Source: Micromonospora sp. MH99 (GTDB lineage: Bacteria > Actinomycetota > Actinomycetes > Mycobacteriales > Micromonosporaceae). From it: 64,000 nucleotides of DNA. The DNA lies in the NCBI RefSeq assembly GCF_021442385.1, contig NZ_MUZA01000024.1, forward strand, positions 24,057 to 88,056. Direction: 5' to 3'. Both the position numbers and the translations under genes were made by a program. The notes below the pieces were generated by a model. It ran no database searches, was not told where the DNA came from, and saw only the letters and a list, made by a program, of their open reading frames with translations. The stretch's first letter is position 1. Every line of letters begins with the position of its first letter. Positions 42,399-50,536 of the stretch are shown here, piece after piece.

Positions 42399-43340
42399 GT
42401 GCCCGGCGTGCCGCTCAAGCCGATGCTCGCGATGACCGGGCCGCTCCCGGCGGGTGACGGCTGGGCGTACGAGTTCAAGTGGGACGGGGTCCGCGCGCTC
42501 GCCGACATCTCCGGCGGCGTCCAGCACCTGTACGCCCGTTCCGGCGTGGAGATCACCGCCGCGTACCCCGAGCTGGCCACCCTCCCCGAGCAGGTCGACG
42601 ACGTGTTGCTCGACGGCGAGGTGGTGCTGCTCGGCCAGGGCGGGCAGCCGTCGTTCACGGCCCTCGCTGAGCGGATGCACGTCCGGGATCGCAACAAGGC
42701 GGCCCGGCTGGCGGCGGTCATGCCGGTCACGTACATGATCTTCGACCTGTTGCGCCGCGACGGCGACGACCTGACCGGCTGGCCGTACGAGCGCCGCCGG
42801 GAGGCACTTGACGCGCTCGGCCTCGGCGGCGCCCGATGGGCAGTGCCGCCGGTGTTCACCGACGGCCCGGCGACCTACGAGGCGGCCGGCGAACACGGCC
42901 TGGAGGGCGTGATGGCCAAGCGGGTCGGCGCCGTCTACCGCCCCGGCGTGCGCTCCCCGGACTGGGTGAAGGTCAAGCTGGAGGTGACCGGGGACTTTGT
43001 CGTGGGGGGCTGGCGGCCGGGCGCGCGCCGCATCGGTGGACTGCTGGTCGGGGTGCCCGGCCCGGACGGCCGGTTGATCTACCGGGGTCGGGTCGGCGGC
43101 GGGATCGGGGCGGCCATCGAACGGCAGCTCCTCGCCGAGCTGGAGCCGCTGCGCTCCCGCGTGTCACCGTTCGCGCCGGGCGTGCCGCGCGAGGATGCCC
43201 GGGGTGCCATCTGGGTAGAACCCCGGGTGGTGGTGGAGGTGAAGTACGGCCAACGCACCCCCGACGGCCGGCTGCGCTTCCCCCGGGTGCTGCGGTTGCG
43301 CCCGGACAAGCCGCCGGAGGAGGTCGACGATGCCGGCTGA
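42399..43340 (+). CDS. ligD: LigD-type ATP-dependent DNA ligase (ligase domain protein)
   Basis: A 313-residue stand-alone ligase module. AYEFKWDGVRALAD carries the adenylated Lys (about residue 27) in KxDG; LLDGEVVLL, YMIFDLL (motif IIIa), LEGVMAKR (motif IV) and WVKVKLE (motif V) follow. Seals broken ends in end joining with Ku. It lacks nuclease and polymerase domains, which in mycobacterial LigD are fused. GTG 42399 has TACTACAGT about 10 bases upstream but no ribosome site, so a leaderless start is possible. Its stop overlaps the polymerase gene by 11 bp. Confidence 0.92.
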   Translation: MPGVPLKPMLAMTGPLPAGDGWAYEFKWDGVRALADISGGVQHLYARSGVEITAAYPELATLPEQVDDVLLDGEVVLLGQGGQPSFTALAERMHVRDRNKAARLAAVMPVTYMIFDLLRRDGDDLTGWPYERRREALDALGLGGARWAVPPVFTDGPATYEAAGEHGLEGVMAKRVGAVYRPGVRSPDWVKVKLEVTGDFVVGGWRPGARRIGGLLVGVPGPDGRLIYRGRVGGGIGAAIERQLLAELEPLRSRVSPFAPGVPREDARGAIWVEPRVVVEVKYGQRTPDGRLRFPRVLRLRPDKPPEEVDDAG

Positions 43341-44247
43341 GAAGCTGCGGGTGGACGTCGAGGGCCGCCCACTGGAGCTGTCGAACCTGGACAAGGTCCT
43401 CTATCCGGCGGTCGGCTTCACCAAGGGCGAGGTGATCGACTACTACACCCGGATCTCTCCGGTACTGCTGCCGCACCTGTCGGACCGCCCGGTCACCCGG
43501 ATCCGCTTTCCCAACGGGGTGGACGACAAGTCCTTCTTCGAGAAGAACAAGCCAGCCGCGACCCCGGACTGGGTGCGGGTGGAGACGTTGCCCGCGCCCG
43601 GGTCGACGAAGGGTCGGGAGACCATCGACTACGTGGTCGCCGACGACCTGCCCACCCTGGTCTGGCTGGCCAACCTCGCCGCGTTGGAGCTGCACACACC
43701 GCAGTGGAAGGTCGGCGAGGACCCGGACATGATGGTCGTCGACCTGGACCCGGGGCCGCCCGCCGGGCTCGCCGAGTGCTGCCCGGTGGCGGTGCTGATG
43801 CGCGACCGGCTCGCCGACGACGGCATCGACTCGTACCCGAAGACGTCCGGCAAGAAGGGCATGCAGTTGTGCTGCCCGATCGCCGGCACCCAGTCCGCCG
43901 ACGACGTCTCCGCCTACGCGCGCCGGATCGCCCAGGAGCTGGAGAAGGCGCACCCCAAGCTGATCGTGTCGAAGATGGCGAAGAACCTGCGCCCCGGCAA
44001 GGTCTTCATCGACTGGAGTCAGAACAACGCGGCGAAGACCACAGTGGCGCCGTACTCGCTGCGCGCCCAGCGCACGCCCTCGGCCTCGACGCCGTTGACC
44101 TGGGACGAGGTCGAGGCCGGCGCCCGCGGCAGGAAGCCTGCCGTCCGCCAGTTCACCGCCGCCGAGGTCCTGGAACGGGTCGAGGAGTACGGCGACCTGC
44201 TGGCCGCCCTGCTCGACGGCGGCCCGGAACTGCCCGGCGGACGCTAG
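43330..44247 (+). CDS. ligD: LigD-type polymerase (primase-polymerase domain protein)
   Basis: A 305-residue LigD POL module that fills gaps and adds ribonucleotides at broken ends. LSNLDKVLYPAVGFTKGEVI opens the archaeo-eukaryotic primase fold; MMVVDLDPGPPAGLAECCPV holds the metal-binding D-x-D (about 137), and SYPKTSGKKGMQLCCPI the conserved Lys/His-region. It overlaps the ligase gene by 11 bp and is thus co-translated. With Ku across the divergent promoter this makes a split NHEJ set without a phosphoesterase module. Confidence 0.92.
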   Translation: MPAEKLRVDVEGRPLELSNLDKVLYPAVGFTKGEVIDYYTRISPVLLPHLSDRPVTRIRFPNGVDDKSFFEKNKPAATPDWVRVETLPAPGSTKGRETIDYVVADDLPTLVWLANLAALELHTPQWKVGEDPDMMVVDLDPGPPAGLAECCPVAVLMRDRLADDGIDSYPKTSGKKGMQLCCPIAGTQSADDVSAYARRIAQELEKAHPKLIVSKMAKNLRPGKVFIDWSQNNAAKTTVAPYSLRAQRTPSASTPLTWDEVEAGARGRKPAVRQFTAAEVLERVEEYGDLLAALLDGGPELPGGR

Positions 44248-44356
44248 CCCGGCCCGGTCATTCGGGTCGCCCACGTAACGGTGGGTGCGTGACCGGTGCC
44301 ATCGCCACCTGTCGCTCAGTGTGACTGCCCCGCCGCCCCCGTTCGAACCGCTCAGC

Positions 44357-44483
44357 CCCTTTGCTCTGCTTCAACCGAGGAAACACCGGGATCTACCTGC
44401 TGTTCTGTCTTCAGGAGAGATGAGCGGCCAGGTGCGGCCTGCACGGAGCGTGTGTGTTTCCTTGGTTGAAGCAGAGCAAAGGG
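44357..44483. repeat. Long inverted repeat downstream of ligD-polymerase
   Basis: Arms of 30 bp, 44357-44386 (starting CCCTTTGCTCTGCTTCAACC) and 44454-44483, pair at 29 of 30 positions around a 67-base centre. It occupies the 368-bp gap between the end-joining operon and the next gene. The centre has no open frame with a start and ribosome site. It could be a terminator, a structured RNA or a mobile repeat unit; it differs in sequence from the TTGATCAAG repeats elsewhere in the window. The rest of the gap shows nothing recognisable. Confidence 0.75.
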
Positions 44484-44615
44484 CGCGGAGGTGGAGGCGA
44501 CCCAGGCCGTGCAGGTTGCGGTGTGTGACTGGCCGACGGCCCGACCGTGGGGTTGGACGCCACATTGAACGTCCCGGATGAGACCGGTCTGGCCGACAGC
44601 CGCTAGAGTGCGTCG

Positions 44616-45683
44616 ATGCTTCAGAGTGAAGTCGTCGACGCGTTGAGTGAACTTCGCGCGCTACGGGTCGAGCAGGACGGACCCGCCCTGCTCGTCACGG
44701 TGCCGGCGATCGACGTGAGCCTGCGGCTCTACCCCGAGACGGTGGTGTGGCTCAACCACCTGACGTTGCCGCAGGGTGAGCCGATCCTCCAGGTGGTGGT
44801 CCGCCAGCACGGCCAGGATCTGCGGATGATCCTGCTGAACGACGACGTCGCCTGGGAGCCGGCCGACCTCGACTCCCTGCTCGACTCCCCGATCCCGGTG
44901 CGTCTGACGGACATGCCGGAGCTGGTGGCGTACACCGAACTGGAACGGAATTCCATCGGCGCCCTGCGGGCCTACGACGAGCCGAGGGCGAACCTGGCGG
45001 CGCTCGCGGGATCGCTGCAACTGCACCGGTGTGTCCTCGTCGCCGCCATGCGGCTCGGTCTTCGACCCCTCAACGCGGTACGGCTGTGGCACGAGCTGTG
45101 GTGCCGCGTCGGCGAGTTCGCACCGGCCCCGTACTGGCCCGACCCGGACTTCGACCGGCTCCTGGTCGAGGCGGGAGTGCCGTTGACGCCGTACGAGGAG
45201 GTCCGAGCCGCGGATCGACCGGTCGAGATCGAGGCGTTGACAGTGGCCGACCTGCGGGCGGCGGAACCGGCGCTGACGGTCGGCCGGGCGGACGAGGCCG
45301 CGCTCGCCGCCTGGCGACAGTGGATGAAGCTGACGCCGAGGCAGTTCCACGAGGTGTTGACGGCGGAGTTGCCCGAGGCGCGGGTCGAGGTCTCGCTCTA
45401 CGCCGACGGCGGTGCAGCGGTCTCGCTGCGCATCGCGCCGTCCGACGTCCTGCGGGTCCTGCTCGAACTGCGGCTCTCCTTTCCGCGCCGGATGGCGATG
45501 CTGGACGAGATCCGCATCACCGAGGAGGCCACCGACACCGGGCTCTTCCAGCGCATCATGTCCAACCTGGAAAGGCTCACCCGGTCGCTGGGCTTGAAAG
45601 CGATAAAGGTGTACGCCACCGGGGACGGCAGCGTCGCGTTCGCCCGCGCCGGCTTCGACTGGGACCGGGATCCGGGCGACTGA
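44616..45683 (+). CDS. Hypothetical protein with GNAT-like C-terminal segment
   Basis: A 355-residue soluble protein, not recognised. The N-terminal part contains strand-rich VTVPAIDVSLRLYPETVVWL; the middle has a helical block around LTPRQFHEVLTAELPE. The end, TDTGLFQRIMSNLERLTRSL then AIKVYATGDGSVAFARAGFDW, has the look of the last motif of an acetyltransferase (conserved ...GxxFARxGF). Cofactor-binding residues of a GNAT are not evident. Codon use is typical of neighbours. It is a single gene converging with the hypothetical gene at 45690 (6-bp gap). Confidence 0.55.
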   Translation: MLQSEVVDALSELRALRVEQDGPALLVTVPAIDVSLRLYPETVVWLNHLTLPQGEPILQVVVRQHGQDLRMILLNDDVAWEPADLDSLLDSPIPVRLTDMPELVAYTELERNSIGALRAYDEPRANLAALAGSLQLHRCVLVAAMRLGLRPLNAVRLWHELWCRVGEFAPAPYWPDPDFDRLLVEAGVPLTPYEEVRAADRPVEIEALTVADLRAAEPALTVGRADEAALAAWRQWMKLTPRQFHEVLTAELPEARVEVSLYADGGAAVSLRIAPSDVLRVLLELRLSFPRRMAMLDEIRITEEATDTGLFQRIMSNLERLTRSLGLKAIKVYATGDGSVAFARAGFDWDRDPGD

Positions 45684-45689
45684 TTCCGC

Positions 45690-46430
45690 TCAGCGGTGCT
45701 GCTGTCGGGGCGTCAGCGTCCGCCGGATCCGGGCGGTGGCCGCCGGACCGATGGCCTCCTGGGTCGCCGTGAGCAGTCGCGCGCACAGCGCCCGGGCGGC
45801 GGCCAGATCGGCACGGGCCCGGCCCGCGTCCCGCAGCAGCGTCGCGCGCTCGTCGTCCGCGACGGCTCGGATGTCCGCCACCTCCCGTCGGCGCACGCTG
45901 CGTACCTCGTCCGCCATCACCAGCACGAAGTCCGTCCGGTTCCGGTCGAGTGCGGTGGCGGTCGAGGCGGCCGGGCTGGCGGCCACCACCCGGGTGACCG
46001 CCTCGGCGGGCAGGAAGAACAGCGTCGTGGTGGAGTACCGACTGAGGGCCGCCTGCTGTTGCCAGCGGGTGAGCAGCCCCGACTTGCCGTCGAGGAAGGG
46101 TGCCATCGCGAACGCGAAGTCCACGTCGACGGTGGCGAGCAGCGCGCGGGAGTCGTCGATGCCGCGCCGGAGCTGGTTGATCAGCACGGACTGGCGGTGC
46201 AGCAGGGCGGCGAACTCCGCCTGGTCGTCGGCCCGCGGCTCCGCGCCGGAGATCATGGTGTCGGCCAGGCTCAGGAGACGGTCGCCGTTGAGGCACAACT
46301 CCTGCAACGTGAGGACCACGTCCAGCAGGTGGGCGCCGACCTCGGCGTCCTGGGAAACCGCCCGCCGATCCAGCAGCCTGGTGACGTACGAGTTGAGGAT
46401 CTGAACCACAGTCGACAGCAGTTCACCCAC
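45690..46430 (-). CDS. Hypothetical helical protein
   Basis: A 246-residue, almost all-helical protein without signal peptide or strong membrane segment. It starts VGELLSTVVQILNSYVTRLL; a coiled-coil-like region spans about 80-130, and the C-terminal ~70 residues are Arg/Ala-rich (RREVADIRAVADDERATLLR). I do not recognise a family. The GTG at 46430 follows AGGGGG 8 bases upstream; the frame extends further only through the next gene's antisense. It lies 77 bp downstream of the imine-reductase-like gene on the same strand. Confidence 0.55.
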   Translation of the reverse strand: MGELLSTVVQILNSYVTRLLDRRAVSQDAEVGAHLLDVVLTLQELCLNGDRLLSLADTMISGAEPRADDQAEFAALLHRQSVLINQLRRGIDDSRALLATVDVDFAFAMAPFLDGKSGLLTRWQQQAALSRYSTTTLFFLPAEAVTRVVAASPAASTATALDRNRTDFVLVMADEVRSVRRREVADIRAVADDERATLLRDAGRARADLAAARALCARLLTATQEAIGPAATARIRRTLTPRQQHR

Positions 46431-46507
46431 TGCGCCGCCCCCTCCACGTGGTGTGGGGGCGAGTGTAATCGCCCAGGTCGCGACAGTCGGTCCAGTGCCG
46501 ACCGTGA

Positions 46508-47416
46508 TCAGCGTGCCGCCTCCGCCGGATCGGCGGGTACGAGCGACTGGGCCAGTCTGGCGTAGCTGTCGCCTCCGTGCCCCGCCGCGATGGCCCGTTC
46601 GATGATCGAGTGCACGGCCTGTAGCGGCGCGGGGTCGACACCGCGCGCGGCGGCGGCATCGCGGACGTGGGCGACCGCCGAGCCCGCCGACGCGATGGTG
46701 GACACGTCTGCGGCGAAGGTTCCGGACGTGAGTTGATCGGCGAACCGGTCGGCCATGTCGGGCAACAGGCCGCCGATTCCTCGGGCGAAGCGGGCGAACG
46801 CGGTAGGGGAGATGCCCTCGGTGACGGCCAGGGCGAAGGCGTGCGCGAGCCCGCCGACGGACATGGTGAACAGGTCGAGCAACGCCATCTCGTACGCCGC
46901 CGCCGTGCCGGCGTCCGCGCCGAGGTAGGCGTTGGTGCCACCAAGGCTCTCCAGCCAGAGAAGGCTGTCGTCGAAGAGGGCCCGCGGACCGCTGTAGAGG
47001 ATCGTCGCGGCAGGTGTCCCGATGGTCGGCGCGGGCGTCAGGATCGCGCCGTCGAGATAGTTGACGCCCCGCTGCGCCGCCCAACCCGCCATGTCCCGTG
47101 CCTCGGCGGCGTGCCCGCTGCTGAGGTTGACGAACGTTCCTCTCGGCGGGCGTTCGAGCCCCGACAGGACGGCGCGGACCGCCCGGTAGTTGATGACGCA
47201 GACGATGACGACCGATGCCCGGTGTGCCGCATCGGCAACCGTCGGAGCGAGCACCGCCCCCTGGGCCACCAGCGCGGACGCCTTGCCCGGTGAGCGGTTC
47301 CAGAGCACGGTGGGGTGGCCGGCGGCGAGCGACGCGGCGGCCAGGGCCCGGCCCATCGGGCCGAGTCCCAGGACGGCGACGGCTGCGGATTGATTGTCAT
47401 GGCTGCGGTGAGTCAC
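46508..47416 (-). CDS. NAD(P)-dependent oxidoreductase, imine-reductase/beta-hydroxyacid dehydrogenase-like
   Basis: A 302-residue protein. VAVLGLGPMGRALAAASLAA is the Rossmann motif; the NRSPGK stretch (Arg-Ser after strand 2) indicates NADPH. The C-terminal all-helical domain contains EMALLDLFTMSVGGLAHAFA, which aligns with the dimer helix of imine reductases; those enzymes have replaced the catalytic Lys of hydroxyacid dehydrogenases by Asp or Tyr, and here the position reads MALLD. An imine or ketone reductase role is therefore more likely than a classic dehydrogenase. It is divergent from a MerR gene with a perfect operator between. Confidence 0.8.
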   Translation of the reverse strand: MTHRSHDNQSAAVAVLGLGPMGRALAAASLAAGHPTVLWNRSPGKASALVAQGAVLAPTVADAAHRASVVIVCVINYRAVRAVLSGLERPPRGTFVNLSSGHAAEARDMAGWAAQRGVNYLDGAILTPAPTIGTPAATILYSGPRALFDDSLLWLESLGGTNAYLGADAGTAAAYEMALLDLFTMSVGGLAHAFALAVTEGISPTAFARFARGIGGLLPDMADRFADQLTSGTFAADVSTIASAGSAVAHVRDAAAARGVDPAPLQAVHSIIERAIAAGHGGDSYARLAQSLVPADPAEAAR

Positions 47417-47430
47417 AGCGACGACGCTAA

Positions 47431-47452
47431 ACCTTCACGTTGACGTGAAGGT
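47431..47452. promoter_or_regulatory. MerR-type operator inside the imine-reductase promoter
   Basis: Perfect dyad ACCTTCACGT-tg-ACGTGAAGGT. On the minus strand it lies between TTGACC (47450-47455) and TTTAGC/TTAGCG, with a spacer of 18-19 bases instead of 17. An overlong spacer filled by a dyad is the signature of promoters untwisted by MerR-family activators. Confidence 0.75.
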
Positions 47453-47474
47453 CAAGCCCTGATCTGCTGTCGGT

Positions 47475-47873
47475 GTGCGGATCAGCGAACTGGCGCGGGA
47501 GGCGGGCACCACCCCGCGCGCCCTGCGCTACTACGAGGAGCAGGGCCTGTTGCGACCCGCCCGTCTCGCCAGCGGCTACCGTCACTACGACCCGCAGGCG
47601 GTGGGCACGGTGCGGCACATCCAACTGTTGCTGTCCGCCGGCTTGAACACCGCGGCGATCGCCGAGATCCTTCCCTGCATCCCGGACGACGTGACCGTGC
47701 TGGCCCCCACCTGCCCGGAGCTCCTCGACGCTCTGGCCGTGGAGCGCGCCCGCATCACGGCGTCCATGGATCGGCTCGGCGCCGCTCGCGATGTCCTGGA
47801 TCGGCTCATCCAGGCCGGCCCTGCTGCCAGCGAGAGCGTCACCTTGCGGCGACGGGAACAGCGGCCGAGCTAG
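47475..47873 (+). CDS. MerR family transcriptional regulator
   Basis: A 132-residue regulator. The winged HTH is MRISELAREAGTTPRALRYY followed by EEQGLLRPARLASGYRHYD; the dimerisation helix (about 85-115) follows. Two Cys (IPCIPDD and APTCPEL) are present but not in the metal-binding loop pattern of CueR/ZntR, so the inducer is probably a small organic molecule. GTG start. It is divergent from the imine-reductase-like gene and likely activates it via the dyad at 47431. Its 3' end overlaps the convergent membrane gene by 35 bp. Confidence 0.88.
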   Translation: MRISELAREAGTTPRALRYYEEQGLLRPARLASGYRHYDPQAVGTVRHIQLLLSAGLNTAAIAEILPCIPDDVTVLAPTCPELLDALAVERARITASMDRLGAARDVLDRLIQAGPAASESVTLRRREQRPS

Positions 47874-48873
47874 GGCGGCCCAGACGCCACCAGGCGCCAA
47901 CGACCAGTGCCACGGTGATGACGGTGACCGCGACGTCACCGGCGAGGGCCGCCGCCGGGCTCGCCGGGGAGTACGGCGGCACCAGGTACGCGAACGCGGC
48001 GGCGCTGACCACGCTCGCCGAGCCCGCGGCGAGCACGTGCCGCTGCCCCCAGCGCGCGCCCGCCGACAGGTACGCGAGCACGGCCCCGACGGTGGCGGCG
48101 AGCGCCAGCGCGATGACCACTCCCGCCCAGCCGGGTGCCAGGTCGGTGCCGAAGTGGACGAGGACGACAAGCAGACCGACCCAGAGCGGGTGCGGCACCC
48201 GGCGGACGCGGCGCGGGTGCGGGCGACGCCAGCGGGGCAGCAGGGCCGTCGCGACCAGGGTGAGGACCACCGCCGTGGCGAAGGCCAGTTGAAGCGGGCT
48301 GGCCAGGAAGTTCTTCCGACCCTCGGGAGAGGCGAAGATCAGCAGGCTGCCGAGCAGGTAGACCACAGCGACCACCGCCAGCCCCTGTCGTCCGAGCCAC
48401 GGCGAAAGCCGCCGCTTTGCACCGAGGAAGGACTCGACGAACACGATCGGCGCGCAGATGGTCAGCACGATGTGGTTGCCCACGTAGTCGAACGCCTGCC
48501 GGAGGCTGAATCCGAGCCCCGGCACCAGCGACGCCTCGGCGGCGGCCCGGGTGTCGGCGTACTGCGTGTCATTCAGGTAGCCGGGGTTGAACAGGGACTG
48601 GTCCACCAGGCCGGCCTGGAGCACACCGAAGGCGGCGGCGAGCAGCACGATCGCCGGCCAGCCCGCGCCGAGGTGTCGGGCGGTCTCCCGGATCAGGATC
48701 GCCGCCCCGCCGTACATCGGAGCCAGGCCGATCACCACCGGGAGGAAGCCGTCGATGGCGAAGCCACCCCACGAACACTCGGCCGCCCAGGGCGCGAGCA
48801 GCAGCAACGCCACGACCGGCACGAGCCGGCGGCGCAACGGGGGACGGTCGGCGGGGTCGGACTCGGTAGGCAT
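47839..48873 (-). CDS. Multi-pass membrane protein of unknown function
   Basis: A 344-residue integral membrane protein with about nine hydrophobic segments, starting behind GAGGAG. After a charged N terminus come LVPVVALLLLAPWAAECSWG, then GFLPVVIGLAPMYGGAAILI and RETARHLGAGWPAIVLLAAAF, with further helices to the C terminus. The opening block occurs in uncharacterised actinobacterial membrane proteins; no transporter or enzyme motif is visible. Overlaps the MerR gene tail-to-tail by 35 bp. Diverges from the TIGR03089 gene. Confidence 0.65.
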   Translation of the reverse strand: MPTESDPADRPPLRRRLVPVVALLLLAPWAAECSWGGFAIDGFLPVVIGLAPMYGGAAILIRETARHLGAGWPAIVLLAAAFGVLQAGLVDQSLFNPGYLNDTQYADTRAAAEASLVPGLGFSLRQAFDYVGNHIVLTICAPIVFVESFLGAKRRLSPWLGRQGLAVVAVVYLLGSLLIFASPEGRKNFLASPLQLAFATAVVLTLVATALLPRWRRPHPRRVRRVPHPLWVGLLVVLVHFGTDLAPGWAGVVIALALAATVGAVLAYLSAGARWGQRHVLAAGSASVVSAAAFAYLVPPYSPASPAAALAGDVAVTVITVALVVGAWWRLGRPSSAAVPVAAR

Positions 48874-49015
48874 GGGCACTCCTCGATGGCGCTGCGGGGT
48901 CGCCCGTAGCGTCAGTGGGCCACCCGGCCAGCCGCTACGGCCATCGGCCGACGAGGGGTACGACCAAAGTCGTTGCGTAGGGTGGTACCGACGTCGCCAC
49001 CCGGGGAGCGCCCAG

Positions 49016-49768
49016 ATGCAGCCACACGCCACGGCCGACCTGTCGGACCCGTACACCGCCACGGAGATTCCGCTGCTCAGCTACCGCGACGAGGCGACCG
49101 GCGAGCGCGTCGACCTGACCGCCCAGCAGGTCGGCGCCTGGGCGGCGCGCAGCGCCAGCCTCCTGCGGGACGGGTGCGGGCTCGGCCCCGGCAGCCGCGT
49201 AGCGGTGCTGCTGCCGCCGCACTGGCGTACCGCAGCGGTGTTGTTGGGGGCTTGGGCGTGCGGCCTGGCGGTGTCGTTCCGACCGCGCGCCACGGCGGGC
49301 CTGGCAGTGCTGGAGCCCGGCGGCGACCGGCCGTTCGACGCGGTCTTCGTGACCCCCGAACGCCAGGACGACTGGTTGGAGGACGTGCCGGACGCCCCGC
49401 ACCGCTACCTCGTCGGTACCGGGCCGGGCCGCCTGGCCGACGTGCCGCTGGGTTGGTTGGACTGGTCCGCCGAGGTGCTCCGCCACTCGGACGTCACACC
49501 CGACCACACCGCCATCCGCCCGTCGGATCCGGCGAGCGCGGACGGCACGACCTACGGCCAGTGGGGAGCGCTCGCCCGGGAGGTCGCCGGGATGCTGGAC
49601 CTGCGCGCCGGTGACCGGCTGCTGGTCGACGCCGCCGAGCACGAGCAGCCGTTGAAGTGGTTGCTCGCGCCGCTGTCGGCGGGCGCGTCCGTGGTCATCA
49701 GTGCCAACCTCGACCCGGCGCGACGGGATGCCATCGTCGCTGCCGAGCGGGTGACCCGGATCCTCTGA
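49016..49768 (+). CDS. TIGR03089 family protein
   Basis: A 250-residue protein of the actinobacterial TIGR03089 family, which resembles the N-terminal part of acyl-CoA synthetases but lacks the P-loop and C-terminal domain. ETPLLSYRDE-like start (here IPLLSYRDEATGERVDLTAQ), SRVAVLLPPHWRTAAVLLGA and LLAPLSAGASVVISANLDP are seen. Because the ATP-binding TSGTTG motif is absent it is probably not a ligase. Role unknown, conserved as a single gene in high-GC Gram-positives. Confidence 0.8.
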   Translation: MQPHATADLSDPYTATEIPLLSYRDEATGERVDLTAQQVGAWAARSASLLRDGCGLGPGSRVAVLLPPHWRTAAVLLGAWACGLAVSFRPRATAGLAVLEPGGDRPFDAVFVTPERQDDWLEDVPDAPHRYLVGTGPGRLADVPLGWLDWSAEVLRHSDVTPDHTAIRPSDPASADGTTYGQWGALAREVAGMLDLRAGDRLLVDAAEHEQPLKWLLAPLSAGASVVISANLDPARRDAIVAAERVTRIL

Positions 49769-49880
49769 GCCAGGTGCCGTTCCCGGGGCCGAGCAGCGCA
49801 CGCGCCGACCGAGGTTTCCGCTTCCGGCGTGCCCCCCGGCCCGGGACATCGGCTGATCCCGGGCCGGGTCCGTTGCCGAT

Positions 49881-50366
49881 TCAGCCGAAAGCGGCGGCCA
49901 ACGTGCCGGGCTCGTAGGAACCGCCCCGCTGGTGCACGATCACGGCAAGCCGGTTGGCCGCGTTGATCAGAGCGACCAGGGCGACCAGCGCGGCGACCTG
50001 GTCATCGTCGTAGTGCTTGCGCACCTGAGCCCAGGTCTCGTCGGACACGCCCTGGTAGGCGTCGGCGAGCCGGGTGCCCTCCTCGGCGAGCGCGAGCGCC
50101 GCCTGCTCGGCCTCCGTGAAGACCGTGGACTCGCGCCAGGCAGCGACCAGGCTGAGCCGAACCGCACTCTCGCCGGCCGCAGCGGCCTCCTTGGCGTGCG
50201 TGTCGATGCACCATCCGCAGCCGTTGATCTGGCTCGCCCGCAGCGACACCAGTTCCTGCGTGGACTTCGGCAGCGGCGACTGCTGCAGCACCATGCCGGC
50301 GTTCGCGAACCGCTTGAAGAACTTCATGGCGAACTCGTTCTCGAACATGTTGAACCTGGCGTCCAT
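49881..50366 (-). CDS. Carboxymuconolactone decarboxylase (AhpD-like) family protein
   Basis: A 161-residue member of the CMD/AhpD family. SLRASQINGCGWCIDTHAKE contains the redox CxxC with following His (about 46-58), a peroxidase-like active site. ATG is chosen for AAGGA 7 bases upstream. It is divergent from an ECF41 sigma factor. CMD proteins are one of the three COE partner types (carboxymuconolactone decarboxylase, oxidoreductase, epimerase) genetically linked to ECF41 factors, so it is the probable target of that factor. Confidence 0.88.
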   Translation of the reverse strand: MDARFNMFENEFAMKFFKRFANAGMVLQQSPLPKSTQELVSLRASQINGCGWCIDTHAKEAAAAGESAVRLSLVAAWRESTVFTEAEQAALALAEEGTRLADAYQGVSDETWAQVRKHYDDDQVAALVALVALINAANRLAVIVHQRGGSYEPGTLAAAFG

Positions 50367-50469
50367 CGTTCCGTCCTTAACTCTGGTGTTGGATCGGACG
50401 ACCATGAGATGCCGGCGAGCGCAGCCCTGTGACGGCCGGGCAGGGTGACGACCGCCACAGGCCGGAAGG

Positions 50470-50496
50470 TGTCACAGAACGGCCGGCTCCGGCATC
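50470..50496 (+). promoter_or_regulatory. Candidate ECF41-type promoter of sigJ
   Basis: TGTCACA at 50470-50476, then 16 bases, then CATC at 50493-50496. The published ECF41 consensus is TGTCACA with CGTC at this spacing, so one base differs. It lies 40 bases before the sigma gene start, fitting autoregulation. No equally good match was found for the opposite gene. Confidence 0.45.
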
Positions 50497-50536
50497 TGGT
50501 GGGTGACGCAGTCGACAGCGAACAGGAGTCACGCTG

